From: Roseomonas alba
Lineage (GTDB): Bacteria; Pseudomonadota; Alphaproteobacteria; Acetobacterales; Acetobacteraceae
Direction: 5' to 3'
DNA: 64,000 nucleotides
NCBI RefSeq assembly: GCF_019430885.1
Contig: NZ_JAHYBZ010000012.1
Coordinates: 62,001 to 126,000, forward strand
Shown here: piece by piece, positions 17,800-26,816 of the stretch
Layout: every line of letters begins with the position of its first letter
Numbering within the stretch: the stretch's first letter is position 1
Notes under the pieces: generated by a model
The model's database searches: none
The model's input: the letters and a program-made list of their open reading frames with translations, nothing else
Told to the model about the DNA's origin: nothing
Program-made: the position numbers and the translations under genes

Positions 17800-19383
17800 C
17801 TATCGAGCGGCCGGGACGGCGCGCATGGCGAGCGTCCCCTCGTCGAAGCCGGGGGTGAAGGTGATGCCGCGGCGGGCCGCCCAGATCCATGCCGCGGTGT
17901 AGAGAGGGATCACCGCGCCGTCGCGCATCGCGGCCGCCATCGCCTGCTGTTGCAGGGCCTCGCGCCGGCCATTGTCGAAAGTCGCTGCGGCCGTCTCGAT
18001 CAGGCGATCGACTTCGGGGTTCGCATAGCGGCCGCGGTTGAAGCCGCCATAGCCGCGCGCGGGATCGACCGAATGCACCGCCTGGCGTAGCACGATCAGG
18101 TTGTCGCCATAGCTGCCCCATCCGTTCAGCAGCAGCGAGGCGTTGAAGGCCGTCATGCGCGTCATGAAGACGGTCTGCGGCTCGGCCTCGGCCGAGGCCT
18201 CGATGCCGATGCGCGTGAGCATCTGCGCAACCGCGAGACAGGTTTGCCGGTCATTGACGTAGCGGCCGGAGGAACAGTGCAGGACCAGCCGGAAGCCGTT
18301 CGGATAGCCGGCCTCGGCAAGCAGGCGCCGCGCCGCGATGGGATCGTAGGTCGTGGCGGGCAGGTCGGGCGTCCAGCCGAACATGCCTTCCGGCGCGGCC
18401 TGATTGGCTGGGCTTGCCTGGCCTTCCATCGCGCGTTCGGTCAGTGCCTGCCGGTTGATGGCGAGAGAAAGCGCCTCGCGTACGCGCACGTCACGCAGCG
18501 GATTGGGATCGAGCGGCTGGCTCTGTCGGTCGGTGACGAAGGGCGAGACGTCGCGCGCGGTATCGGGCACCAGGAACATGGTGCGGTTGCCGTCATGCTG
18601 GAAGATCGCGATGCGGGCATCGCCGCGCAGCCGCGCGACGTCGTTCATCGGCACCTTGTCGATCAGATCAACCGTGCCACTGAGCAGTGCCGCGAGCCGC
18701 GCCGCATCGTTCGCGATCGGCCGGAAGCTGACATTGGCCCAGGCCGGGGCCTGACCCCAATAGGTGGGGTTGCGCGTGAATTCGAGCCGCTCGCCTGGCG
18801 TCCAGCGCAGCAGGCGATAGGGCCCGGTGCCGATCGCCGCGCGTCCCTGATTGAAGTCGGCGGTCGTCGCATCACGCGCCGCGGTCGCCGAGACCATCCG
18901 CAGTCGCGACACATCGAGCAGGAGCTGCGGGTAGGGTGTCGATGTCTCGAGCCGCACGCGATGCGGGCCCAGCACGGTCACCGCCTTGATCGGCCGGGCA
19001 TAGGGCGCATAGGTGCCCGCGCCATGGCGCACCGACTGCACGCGGGCGAGGGAAAAGGCCACATCGTCCGCCGTGAAGGGCGTGCCGTCGGAAAAGGTGA
19101 CGCCCTCGCGGATGTCGAATTCCCACACGGTCTCGCTGACCGCGCGCCAGGCGGTGGCAAGGTCGGGATGGATGGCGAGCTTCTCATCGACCGCGACGAG
19201 CGTATCGAAGACATGCTGGTGCAGCGCCGAGCTGGTGAAGGTCGGCGCGACATGCGGGTCCATCGAGGTCGCGTCGGTCTGCAACGCGATGCCGATGTCC
19301 TGCGCACGCGCCGCGCCGGCCACGAGCACGGCGGCCATCGCCGCCAGCCTGATCATCCTGCCTGTCATGGTGTTCTGCCTCAT
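17800..19383 (-). CDS. Extracellular solute-binding protein family 5 (peptide/nickel-type)
   Basis: A 527-residue periplasmic binding protein. A signal peptide (MIRLAAMAAVLVAGAARA region, cleaved near residue 28) is followed by the family patterns DPHVAPTFTSSALHQHVFDTLV and FSDGTPFTADDVAFSLAR, and later VREALSLAINRQALTERAM. Such proteins bind peptides, opines or other small molecules for Dpp/Opp-type importers. The matching permease and ATPase genes are not in the window. Its ATG overlaps the lacI stop (ATGA at 19380-19383); a second start at 19368 would give a more normal signal-peptide length. Confidence 0.9.
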   Translation of the reverse strand: MRQNTMTGRMIRLAAMAAVLVAGAARAQDIGIALQTDATSMDPHVAPTFTSSALHQHVFDTLVAVDEKLAIHPDLATAWRAVSETVWEFDIREGVTFSDGTPFTADDVAFSLARVQSVRHGAGTYAPYARPIKAVTVLGPHRVRLETSTPYPQLLLDVSRLRMVSATAARDATTADFNQGRAAIGTGPYRLLRWTPGERLEFTRNPTYWGQAPAWANVSFRPIANDAARLAALLSGTVDLIDKVPMNDVARLRGDARIAIFQHDGNRTMFLVPDTARDVSPFVTDRQSQPLDPNPLRDVRVREALSLAINRQALTERAMEGQASPANQAAPEGMFGWTPDLPATTYDPIAARRLLAEAGYPNGFRLVLHCSSGRYVNDRQTCLAVAQMLTRIGIEASAEAEPQTVFMTRMTAFNASLLLNGWGSYGDNLIVLRQAVHSVDPARGYGGFNRGRYANPEVDRLIETAAATFDNGRREALQQQAMAAAMRDGAVIPLYTAAWIWAARRGITFTPGFDEGTLAMRAVPAAR

Positions 19384-20378
19384 GCCGAGCGCCGCCGGAT
19401 CAGCGAACGGGCGATGGTGACGAGGGGCGGGACGTCGCGCCCCGCCTCGGCGGCCGCGAAGGCCGAACGCGCGGCCATCGCCGCCGCTTCGTGATGCACG
19501 CTCAACGTGGTCAGCGCCGGACGCGTGAAGGCGGTCCAGTTGGCATTGCCGAAGCCGATCACCGCGACATCCTCCGGCACGCGCCGGCCACGATCGGCCA
19601 GGGCCGCAACGGCGCCCAGCGCGATGACATCGCTGCCCGCCTGCACCGACCCGAAGCACAGGCCGGCATCGAGTGCGCGCGTCACGGCCTCGTACCCCGC
19701 CTCGTAGCTGAAGCGCACATCCTGCACGAGCTCGCGGCGCAGAGGTTCCCCCGCCTCGGCCAGGGCGGCGCGATAGCCGCGGTAGCGCTCGGCGCCGAGA
19801 TCCGACGTGCTGATGCGCCCGACATACATCACCGGCGCACGGCCGGTGCCGAGGAGGTAGGATACCGCCTCCCGCGTCGCGGCGAATTCCTCATGCACGA
19901 TTGAGGGCACGCCGCGCAGGTCGAGCCGCTGGATCATCGACAGCAGGGTCAGACCGCGCGCCTGAAGGTCGGCCAGCTGCGGGTCGAATTCCGGGCCGAT
20001 GCGATCCGATGTCGCCAGCACGACGCCGCGTAGCCCCAGCGCCGGAGCGAGGGCGAGGAAACTCTTCAGCCGTTCCGGGCTGTGGTCGAGGTTGTAGAGC
20101 AGCACGTCGAGCCCGATCTCGGCGACGCTCGCCTGCAGATGCTTGGTGAGGCTGGAATAGAGGTTCTGCTCGATGTCGCCGACGAGCAGTGCGAGCGTAT
20201 TGCTGCGTCCCCGCCGCAGGCTCTGGGCCATGCGATTCGGCCGGTAGCCGGTTTCCAGCGCGGCGGCGAGCACGCGGTCGCGGGCGTCGGCCTTCACGCC
20301 GGCATTGCCGTTCAGGACGCGCGACACGGTGGCCGAGGACACGCCGGCCAGCCGGGCGATGTCGAGGACTGTGGTCAT
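19380..20378 (-). CDS. LacI-family transcriptional regulator
   Basis: A 332-residue repressor. The N-terminal helix-turn-helix and hinge are clear (TTVLDIARLAGVSSATVSRV, then YRPNRMAQSLR), followed by a periplasmic-binding-protein-like effector domain (LALLVGDIEQNLYS...). The ATG at 20378 directly precedes the helix-turn-helix; a longer frame adds unrelated residues. The gene is divergent from an ABC transporter operon and its stop overlaps the next binding-protein gene, so it probably controls both sides. Candidate operators lie in the intergenic region. Confidence 0.93.
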   Translation of the reverse strand: MTTVLDIARLAGVSSATVSRVLNGNAGVKADARDRVLAAALETGYRPNRMAQSLRRGRSNTLALLVGDIEQNLYSSLTKHLQASVAEIGLDVLLYNLDHSPERLKSFLALAPALGLRGVVLATSDRIGPEFDPQLADLQARGLTLLSMIQRLDLRGVPSIVHEEFAATREAVSYLLGTGRAPVMYVGRISTSDLGAERYRGYRAALAEAGEPLRRELVQDVRFSYEAGYEAVTRALDAGLCFGSVQAGSDVIALGAVAALADRGRRVPEDVAVIGFGNANWTAFTRPALTTLSVHHEAAAMAARSAFAAAEAGRDVPPLVTIARSLIRRRSA

Positions 20379-20414
20379 GCCGCGCGAGGACCCATGGAAT
20401 AAGCCTAACCCTCC

Positions 20415-20430
20415 GTGAAATCCTTTTCCA
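20415..20430. promoter_or_regulatory. Possible auxiliary LacI-family operator
   Basis: GTGAAATCCTTTTCCA has a partial inverted symmetry (GAAA/TTTTC core) and lies 37 bp upstream of the lacI start. Its centre is 86 bp from that of the better site at 20503-20516. It is weak on its own and is listed only because of the pairing. Confidence 0.3.
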
Positions 20431-20502
20431 GATCCCGTCGCAGGGAGGATGCTGAAATTGGCCGCTTGACTCGCTCCCAAAGGCGGCATGAGACTTTCAT
20501 TT

Positions 20503-20516
20503 GTAATCGTTTTCAC
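20503..20516. promoter_or_regulatory. Probable LacI-family operator
   Basis: GTAATCGTTTTCAC is an imperfect palindrome around a central CG (half-sites GTAATC and GTGAAAAC), the layout usual for LacI-family operators. It lies 19 bp upstream of the GTG start of the divergent ABC ATPase gene, where a bound repressor would block transcription. It is assigned by resemblance only. Confidence 0.5.
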
Positions 20517-20535
20517 TATCCAGGAGAGCAGGCGC

Positions 20536-21312
20536 GTGGCGGCTGGCGACATCCGGATCGAGGCGGTGTCACGGATCTATGGGTCGCGGACCGGCGACGT
20601 GCATGCGCTCGGGCCGGTCTCGACGGTTCTGGAGGCCGGGCAGACCACGGCCATCGTCGGACCCAGCGGTTGCGGCAAGAGCACCCTGCTGCGCATCATC
20701 GGGGGCCTCGACCGCCCTTCGGCCGGCCGCGTCGTTCTTGGCGGGCAGGTGGTGCAGGAGGGGCTCACCGGCATTGGTGTCGTCTTCCAGCGCGACCTAC
20801 TGCTCGACTGGCGCAACGTGCTCGACAATGTGCTGCTGCCCGCGCAGTTGCAGAAGCGCGATGCCGCCTGGGCCAGGACGCGCGCCATGGCACTGCTCGA
20901 TGAGCTTGGCATCGGCGAGTTCGCCCTGCGTCACCCCTGGGAGCTGTCGGGCGGCATGCGCCAGCGTGTCGCGATCGCACGCGCCCTGCTCTGCGAGCCC
21001 GCCTACCTCCTGCTCGATGAGCCGTTCAGCGCCCTCGACGCGCTCACCCGCGACCAGATGGGGGTGTTGCTCCAGCGCGTGCAGGGCGCGGGGCGCACCA
21101 CCTCCGTGCTGATCACACACAGCATTCCGGAAGCGGTCTTCCTCGCGGACCGCGTGCTCGTGATGTCCGGCCGGCCTGGCGCGCTGCTGGACGACATACC
21201 GGTTCCGCTGCCCCGCCCGCGCAGGCTGTCCATGCGCGAGGAGGCGGATTTCGCGGCGCTGGTGCGCCGCATCAGGACGCATTTCGAGCGCACGGGAGTC
21301 CTGACGGGATGA
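20536..21312 (+). CDS. ABC transporter ATP-binding protein (SsuB/TauB/NrtD type)
   Basis: A 258-residue ABC ATPase. Walker A GPSGCGKST is at residues 42-50, the signature is LSGGMRQR, Walker B LLLDEPFSALDALTRDQM, and the switch histidine lies in ITHSIPEAVFLADR. This subgroup serves nitrate, sulfonate, taurine or pyrimidine-precursor importers. GTG at 20536 is chosen because AGGAG sits 9 bases upstream; the longer frame from 20488 runs through the operator. It overlaps the permease gene by ATGA. Confidence 0.93.
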   Translation: MAAGDIRIEAVSRIYGSRTGDVHALGPVSTVLEAGQTTAIVGPSGCGKSTLLRIIGGLDRPSAGRVVLGGQVVQEGLTGIGVVFQRDLLLDWRNVLDNVLLPAQLQKRDAAWARTRAMALLDELGIGEFALRHPWELSGGMRQRVAIARALLCEPAYLLLDEPFSALDALTRDQMGVLLQRVQGAGRTTSVLITHSIPEAVFLADRVLVMSGRPGALLDDIPVPLPRPRRLSMREEADFAALVRRIRTHFERTGVLTG

Positions 21313-22118
21313 GCGACACGCCGAGCCTCACGACGACGGAACCCCTGCGCGTGCCAAGCGGCGGCATCATGCTGCCGACGCTCAGCATACTCGGTGGGCT
21401 GCTGCTCTGGGAACTGGCGGTGCGGGCTTTCGAGTTGCCCTCCTATCTCCTTCCCGCGCCAAGCGAGGTGCTGGAGGTCATGGCGGAGCGATGGCCGCTG
21501 CTGCTCGACCAGCTCGGCTACACCGCCTTCGCGGCATGCGTCGGCTTTGTCATCGCGCTCGTGGTCGCCATCGCGCTCGGCGCGCTCATCGCCGCGTCCC
21601 CGGCATTCGAGCGGGTCATCTATGTCTGGCTCGTGATTATCCATGCCATTCCGAAGGTGGTGGTGGCGCCGCTGCTGCTGGTGTGGATCGGCTTCGGGTT
21701 GAAGAGCAGCATCATCTTCGTCGTCGTCTTCACCTTCTTCCCCATGCTGGTGAACACCGTGAGCGGCCTGCGCTCAGCCGACCCGGACCTGCTGCTGCTG
21801 ACGCGCTCCATGGGGGCCAATGCCTGGCAGACACTGCGCTGCGTCCGCCTGCCGAGCGCCCTGCCGAGCATCATGGCGGGCATCAAGATCTCGATCACGC
21901 TGGCGCCATTGGGTGCTGTCATCGGCGAGTTCGTGGCCTCCAACAAGGGGCTCGGACACATGCTGATCCAGTCGGTCGGCAGCCTCGAGGTACCGACGGC
22001 CTTTGCCGCGGTGGTGGTGGTGTCGATCCTCGGCATTGCAACCTGGTATCTTGCTGAATTCGTTGAACGAATCGCGATCCCCTGGCACGCCAGCCAGCGC
22101 GCGACGCCCCGGGACTGA
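21309..22118 (+). CDS. ABC transporter permease (SsuC/TauC type)
   Basis: A 269-residue inner-membrane protein with about six hydrophobic segments. The ATPase-contact region is seen near residues 155-190 (DLLLLTRSMGANAWQTLR-C-RLPSALP). The segment IPKVVVAPLLLVWIGFGLKS is typical of the SsuC/TauC/ThiX group. The start overlaps the ATPase stop and the binding-protein gene follows 14 bp later, so the importer is complete. Confidence 0.92.
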   Translation: MSDTPSLTTTEPLRVPSGGIMLPTLSILGGLLLWELAVRAFELPSYLLPAPSEVLEVMAERWPLLLDQLGYTAFAACVGFVIALVVAIALGALIAASPAFERVIYVWLVIIHAIPKVVVAPLLLVWIGFGLKSSIIFVVVFTFFPMLVNTVSGLRSADPDLLLLTRSMGANAWQTLRCVRLPSALPSIMAGIKISITLAPLGAVIGEFVASNKGLGHMLIQSVGSLEVPTAFAAVVVVSILGIATWYLAEFVERIAIPWHASQRATPRD

Positions 22119-22132
22119 CAAGGAGAAGCCGC

Positions 22133-23131
22133 ATGCCGAGGATGCCGACCCCCCTCCATCGCCGCGCCCTGCTCGTGGGCGCCGCCGGAACCCTTGCGGC
22201 GCCTGCCGCGATCCGCGCGCAGAATGTCGAGCGTCTCAAGCTGCTGCTCGACTGGGGCTGGCTGCCCTACCACTCCACCTTCTTCCTGGCGCAGGAGAAG
22301 GGCTACTTCCGCGACGCCGGCGTCGAAGTGGAAGTCGAACAGGGGCGCGGTTCCAACACCACGGCCATCGTGGTCGGGCAGCGCGGCTTCGATATGGGCC
22401 ATATCAACACGACGAACGTCGCGGCCGCGATCGCCCGCGGCGTGCCGCTGAAATCGGTGGCGCTCTACCAGCATCGCACCTCCGCCTCCTTCGTGGGCAT
22501 CAAGGGCCGTGTCCGCCTGAGCAGCCCGGAATCGCTGCGCAACATCAAGATCGGCAGCACGCCGGGCGGGTCGGACGGGCTCAGTCTGTCCGTCTTCCGC
22601 CGCGCCAACCGCATCCCGGAGAATGCGCTGAACATCATCTCTCTCGATGCCTCGGCGAAGACCGCGGCGCTGCTGACCGGGCAGGTGGATTGCGTCAGCG
22701 GCGACAGCCATGCCTATCGCGCTATCGTCCAGGGCGCGGGCTTCGAGCCCGAAGTGATGGAACTGGCAAGCTTCGGCGTGCCGCTGCTCGGCTTCGGCTT
22801 CGCGGCGAATGAGCAAGCGATCCGCGAGAAGCCCGAGGCGATCCGCCGCACCCTCGTCGCGGTCAAGCGCGCCATGGCCGACCAGGCCGCCGACACCGAC
22901 GCCGCCTGCGCGCTGATCAAGAGCAAGGTGCAGGTTGCCGGCAACCAGGCGCAATGCGTGAATTACGCGCGCGGCCTGCAGGCGCTCAGCCAGCCGCCGG
23001 CCGACGCGGATTGGGGCCGCGCCAGCGAGGCCGAATGGAGGGCTCTGGTCGACACCCTGACCGCGGTCGGCGAGATCCGCCAGCAAAGACCGCTCGACGC
23101 TTACTACACCAACGACTTCGTGCCGGCCTGA
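22133..23131 (+). CDS. NMT1/THI5-like (SsuA-type) ABC transporter binding protein
   Basis: A 332-residue exported protein with an N-terminal signal (two Arg then a hydrophobic stretch, cleaved near residue 29 at IRAQ). The mature part has the family pattern LLLDWGWLPYHSTFFLAQEKGYF, GVEVEVEQGRGSNTT and KIGSTPGGSDGLS. The LDW...H-x-x-F-x-A pattern is close to pyrimidine (thiamine-precursor) and riboflavin-type binding proteins, but sulfonate or other ligands remain possible. AAGGAG precedes the ATG. It completes a LacI-controlled importer next to an oxidoreductase and an amidohydrolase. Confidence 0.9.
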   Translation: MPRMPTPLHRRALLVGAAGTLAAPAAIRAQNVERLKLLLDWGWLPYHSTFFLAQEKGYFRDAGVEVEVEQGRGSNTTAIVVGQRGFDMGHINTTNVAAAIARGVPLKSVALYQHRTSASFVGIKGRVRLSSPESLRNIKIGSTPGGSDGLSLSVFRRANRIPENALNIISLDASAKTAALLTGQVDCVSGDSHAYRAIVQGAGFEPEVMELASFGVPLLGFGFAANEQAIREKPEAIRRTLVAVKRAMADQAADTDAACALIKSKVQVAGNQAQCVNYARGLQALSQPPADADWGRASEAEWRALVDTLTAVGEIRQQRPLDAYYTNDFVPA

Positions 23132-23137
23132 TCCTCC

Positions 23138-24751
23138 GTGCACAGTGACCGCTTCGATGCGATCGTCCTCGGTGGCGGCCATAGCGGCCTTGTCTCCGCG
23201 GGCTACCTGTCCGGTGCCGGGTTGTCCGTCCTGCTGCTCGAAGCCGGGCCGCGCCTTGGCGGGCCGGTAGCGACGGTCGAATTCATGCCGGGCTATCGCA
23301 CCGCGATCGCGAATTCGCCGGGGTCGCTGGAGCCCCTGATCGTGCGCGATCTCGAACTCGAGGCCCATGGGCTGCGCATGCAGCCGATCGACCCGACGCT
23401 CGTGCATCCGCTCGCCGATGGGAGCCTCTTTGTCGGCTGGCGCGACAAGGCGCGCAGCGCGGCGCAGATGGAAGCCTTCGCGCCAGGGGAGGCCGCCCGC
23501 TACGACGCATTCTTCGCCTATCTCCAGGCCTTCGCCGACAAACTCGGCGTGTCGATGTTTGCGCCGCCCCCGGACCTGCAGACGCTGGTGCGGAATCTGA
23601 CGGCAATCGAGGACCAGGAGGCGTTCGGCCGTATTTTCTTCGGCAGCGTGCGTGACCTCATGGCCCAGTTCGATCTCGCCTGGCAGACCCAGGCGCTGAT
23701 CGGGCCGATGGCGATCGTGGGCGGCAGCGTCACGCCGTCCAGTCCGGGCACGCCGGCCAATCTGCTCGCGCGGCCGCTATCCCTGGCGTCGCTGCGCGCG
23801 GGCGATACCAATGATCCGCGGCGGATGCCACTGCGCGGATCGACCGGCATGCCGATCGGCGGCATGGGTGCGATCATCGACAGCATGGCGGCTTCGGCGC
23901 GCGCGCGCGGTGTGGTGATGAAGCTGGATGCGCCGGCGCATCGAATCCTCACCCGCGATGGCATCGTTGATGGCGTCGTAACCCGGCAGGGGGATGTGTA
24001 TCGCGCATCTCTCGTCATGGCTGCGATCAATCCGCGCGTCACGGTATGCGACCTGCTGCAGGACGACGCCGGGTGGCAGCCTTGGCGCGACCGGATGCGC
24101 AAGCGGCCGATGGCCGGCAAGGCCTTCAAGGTCGTCGTCGCGCTGGATGGCGTGCCGCGCTGGCGCAACGCGCCGGCGGATGCCGATCCGCGTGCTCTCA
24201 TGGCCGCGCAGTTCCGTATCGCGCCGTCGCTCGATTACCTTGAGGATGCGCATGCCGATCTGCTGCTCGGCCGCATTGCAGAAAAGCCCGTCGTCTGGGG
24301 TCTGTGCCCGTCTCTGAGCTCGCCCGGCCTCGCGCCGGAGGGCAAGCATGTCCTCAGCCTCAATGTCGGCACCGCGCCCTATCACCTACGTAAGGGCGAC
24401 TGGGCTGCCGAGCGGGACAGCCTTGCCCGGCGCACCCTCGCCGCCTGCGCCGAGTGGATGCCGAACCTGCCCGACCTCATCACTGATTGGCGGTGCATGG
24501 ATCCCGAAGACTTCGAGCGTGAATTCGGTCTCGTGGAAGCGAACATGACGCATGGCGACCTCGCGCCCTGGAACAATTTCTGGATGCGCCCCTTGCCTGG
24601 CCTGCACGGCTACCGCACGCCGACGCGTGGTCTCTATCTGAGCGGCAACGGTACCTGGCCCGGCAACTTCATTTCCGGTCTGTCGGGCTACAATGCCACG
24701 CAGCTCGCCTTGGCCGATCTACGGGCAGGCCAGCTTGCCAAGGCAGTATAG
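23138..24751 (+). CDS. FAD-dependent oxidoreductase, PYROXD2/phytoene-desaturase-like
   Basis: A 537-residue flavoprotein. The N-terminal dinucleotide-binding fold reads AIVLGGGHSGLVSAGYL...VLLLEAGPRLGG (residues 8-42). Near the end, PTRGLYLSGNGTWPGNFISGLSGYNA is the second FAD contact typical of the phytoene-desaturase superfamily. It is longer than simple amine oxidases and matches PYROXD2-like proteins of unknown substrate. The start is GTG at 23138, 6 bp after the binding-protein stop. It probably oxidises the imported compound or a derivative of it; this is inferred from the operon. Confidence 0.87.
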   Translation: MHSDRFDAIVLGGGHSGLVSAGYLSGAGLSVLLLEAGPRLGGPVATVEFMPGYRTAIANSPGSLEPLIVRDLELEAHGLRMQPIDPTLVHPLADGSLFVGWRDKARSAAQMEAFAPGEAARYDAFFAYLQAFADKLGVSMFAPPPDLQTLVRNLTAIEDQEAFGRIFFGSVRDLMAQFDLAWQTQALIGPMAIVGGSVTPSSPGTPANLLARPLSLASLRAGDTNDPRRMPLRGSTGMPIGGMGAIIDSMAASARARGVVMKLDAPAHRILTRDGIVDGVVTRQGDVYRASLVMAAINPRVTVCDLLQDDAGWQPWRDRMRKRPMAGKAFKVVVALDGVPRWRNAPADADPRALMAAQFRIAPSLDYLEDAHADLLLGRIAEKPVVWGLCPSLSSPGLAPEGKHVLSLNVGTAPYHLRKGDWAAERDSLARRTLAACAEWMPNLPDLITDWRCMDPEDFEREFGLVEANMTHGDLAPWNNFWMRPLPGLHGYRTPTRGLYLSGNGTWPGNFISGLSGYNATQLALADLRAGQLAKAV

Positions 24752-24753
24752 TC

Positions 24754-25755
24754 ATGTCGCACAGAAGCATCGCCCTGGACTGCCACACGCATCTGGCGCC
24801 GGTCGTGCCGGAATTGCTGCGGGGCCTGCCTGGCATCGCCTGGCACCCTGACGACAGCCGACTGGTGCTCGACGGCACGGTGACGCTGGCCTCGCCCTCG
24901 GTCTTCCGGCCGGAGGCGCTGCTGGCCTGGATGGATGCGCAAGGTGTGCGATGCGCGTGGTATTCGGTGCCGCCGCCGATGTATCGCGATGGCCTTGACG
25001 CCGAAGCGGCTGCTACCTGGTGCGCCTATGTGAACCGGGCGTTGCAGATCATCGGGGAACCGCATGGCGGGCGGATCTCACCGACCTTCCTGCTCCCGGT
25101 GCGCCATCCGTCTCTCGCTGCCCGCATCGTCGCGGAATGCGGGCCGCAGGGGGCGCGCTTTGCCATGGCGGCCGGCCATGCGGCGTCGGGGGTGATGCTG
25201 TCCGATGCGGCCTATGACCCGCTCTGGGCGGCGCTCAATGCGTCAGGCGCCTGCGTGCTGCTCCATCCGACAGCCGGAAGTGACACGCGGCTCAATGCCT
25301 TCTTCCTGCACAACCTGCTCGGTGGGCCGGGCGAGACTGCCCTGGCGGCTGCGCATCTCGCACTCGGGCGGGTGATCGAGCGCTTTCCGCGCATCCGGTT
25401 CATCCTCTCCCATGGCGGCGGCAGCACGGCGCTGGTAGCGGGTCGGATCGCGCGGGGCCAGGCGGTGCGGCGCCCGGGCGCGGATACCGGCGCACCGCCG
25501 ATGACGACAGCCCTGCGGCACTTCTTCGTGGACTGCATCACCCATTCCGGCCCGGCCCTGGCGCTGGTCGAGAGGGCTTTCGGACCGGATCGGATCCTCT
25601 TCGGGTCGGACTGGCCGTTCTCGATGGGGCTGACCGACCCTTGGGCGCAGCTTGCCGATGTGGCGCCTGACACGCTTGAGCGCCTTCGCATCGCAACGGT
25701 GGAGGCCGGCGGTACGAACCCGTCCGATGCGACAGGGACGATATCGGGACGATAG
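24754..25755 (+). CDS. Amidohydrolase family protein (ACMSD-like)
   Basis: A 333-residue TIM-barrel hydrolase or decarboxylase of the ACMSD / 2,3-dihydroxybenzoate decarboxylase group. The metal-binding HTH motif is at residues 11-13 (DCHTHLAP), with later ligands in VLLHPTAGSD and ILSHGGGS, and the catalytic aspartate region ILFGSDWPF. It begins 2 bp after the flavoprotein gene and is the last gene of the LacI-linked operon. Substrate unknown; a decarboxylation or ring hydrolysis step would fit. Confidence 0.88.
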   Translation: MSHRSIALDCHTHLAPVVPELLRGLPGIAWHPDDSRLVLDGTVTLASPSVFRPEALLAWMDAQGVRCAWYSVPPPMYRDGLDAEAAATWCAYVNRALQIIGEPHGGRISPTFLLPVRHPSLAARIVAECGPQGARFAMAAGHAASGVMLSDAAYDPLWAALNASGACVLLHPTAGSDTRLNAFFLHNLLGGPGETALAAAHLALGRVIERFPRIRFILSHGGGSTALVAGRIARGQAVRRPGADTGAPPMTTALRHFFVDCITHSGPALALVERAFGPDRILFGSDWPFSMGLTDPWAQLADVAPDTLERLRIATVEAGGTNPSDATGTISGR

Positions 25756-26010
25756 GCGTCAACGGGAGGCAGGCCTGGCCGCATTGCCTGGGTCGTGGCC
25801 CGGCGGTGGCCGTTTGTTCGCTGCCTCGCCATCAGGGGACTGCGGTATCGGTGTCGTTGCTTTGCATCAGGCTGCGGCAGTCCCGCTGGCCATCGCACCT
25901 CCACCAGTCGGCATGCAGGAGTTGTCCCTCAGTCGGCGGGCTTTTCGTTCTAGCCCAGGCTTTGTGGAGCGCACCATCGAGCCATTGGTGCCCAATGGAG
26001 CGCAACGTCC
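25756..26010. other. Non-coding remnant ahead of the integrase fragment
   Basis: No frame here gives a recognisable protein on either strand and base composition is less GC-biased at third positions than in the flanking genes. It joins the end of the amidohydrolase operon to a broken integrase and is best read as decayed mobile or deleted DNA. Confidence 0.4.
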
Positions 26011-26268
26011 GGACCTGCGGCTGCGCCAGCTCGCGTGCTCCTGGGCCGGATCGCGCAAGGCGACAATCCGGCGGAGCAGCGGGAGCTCGACCACCGCGCA
26101 ATCACGGTCAAAGAGCTTTGTGAGCGCTATCTCGGGGACGCCAAGGCGAGTCTGATCCTAGGCAAGACGCAACGGCCGAAGAAGGCCTCGACGATCTACA
26201 CCGACGAGGGGCGCATCAAGCGCCATATCGTCCCGCTGCTCGGCACGTGGCGCGTGAAGGACCTCACC
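26011..26268 (+). pseudogene. Tyrosine recombinase (phage-type integrase), central fragment only
   Basis: The frame reads RVLLGRIAQGDNPAEQRE, ITVKELCERYLGDAK, RPKKASTIYTDEGRI and HIVPLLGTWRVKDLT. This is the end of the N-terminal arm and the core-binding domain of site-specific integrases of the DUF4102 or related type. The catalytic domain (Arg...His-x-x-Arg...Tyr) is absent: homology stops abruptly at about 26268, where an opposite-strand LysR fragment begins. The N-terminal DNA-binding part is missing too. The short open frame beyond 26268 is unrelated to integrases. A tRNA gene lies 0.9 kb away, a usual target for such enzymes. Confidence 0.8.
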
Positions 26269-26272
26269 ATCC

Positions 26273-26816
26273 CGGCCTCCTGCCAGAGCGAAAGGCGGTC
26301 CAAGCCCGGTTCGGCATGCGGCCCGAGGAGCATCGCCACGTCCGCCCGGCCGCGACGCAGGTCGCTGAGGAGATGCGCGCGATCGCCCTCGATCACGGAG
26401 AGATCGACACGACTATGTCGCCCGACAAACCGAAGCAGGGCATCGCGAAACCGACCGAGCGAAGCCGAGAAATAGGTCCCAACGACAAGCTGACCGACGA
26501 GGCCTGAGCCAGCGGCTCGCGCCGCACCTTTGGCACCTTCGAGCTCAGCGAACATGCGGAGCGCAGCCCGCAGGAAACGTTCACCAGCAGCGGTCGTCCT
26601 GATCCCCGACGGTCGCCGCTCGAACAGCGATACGCCGAGCTCGTCCTCAAGCCCCCTGATCCTTCGACTGACGACCGAGGGCGAGAGCCTCGCCGTTCGT
26701 GCCGCCAGGCGGATGCTGCCGTGACGCTCGACATCGCTCGCGAGCTGGAGAGCCCGGAGATTGATCGATCCGTCGAGGTGCCCACGCGTCGGGGCGGAAC
26801 CGCGCTTCCTTTCCAT
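26273..26816 (-). pseudogene. LysR-family regulator, truncated after about 180 residues
   Basis: The protein starts with an intact helix-turn-helix (INLRALQLASDVERHGSIRL, then SPSVVSRRIRGLEDELGVSLFERR) and continues into the effector-binding domain (GQLVVGTYFSAS..., VDLSVIEGDRAHLL, ADVAMLLGPHAEPGLDRLSLWQEA). It then loses similarity at about 26273, where the reverse strand of the integrase fragment begins. A full LysR protein has about 300 residues, so roughly 120 are missing. The DNA-binding domain could still be made, but normal effector response is unlikely. Its former target genes are not recognisable nearby. Confidence 0.82.

Noticed and set aside
21620-23407. A 595-codon minus-strand frame across the ABC permease and binding-protein genes
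   Set aside because: Composition is that of a shadow frame and the plus-strand genes are fully supported.
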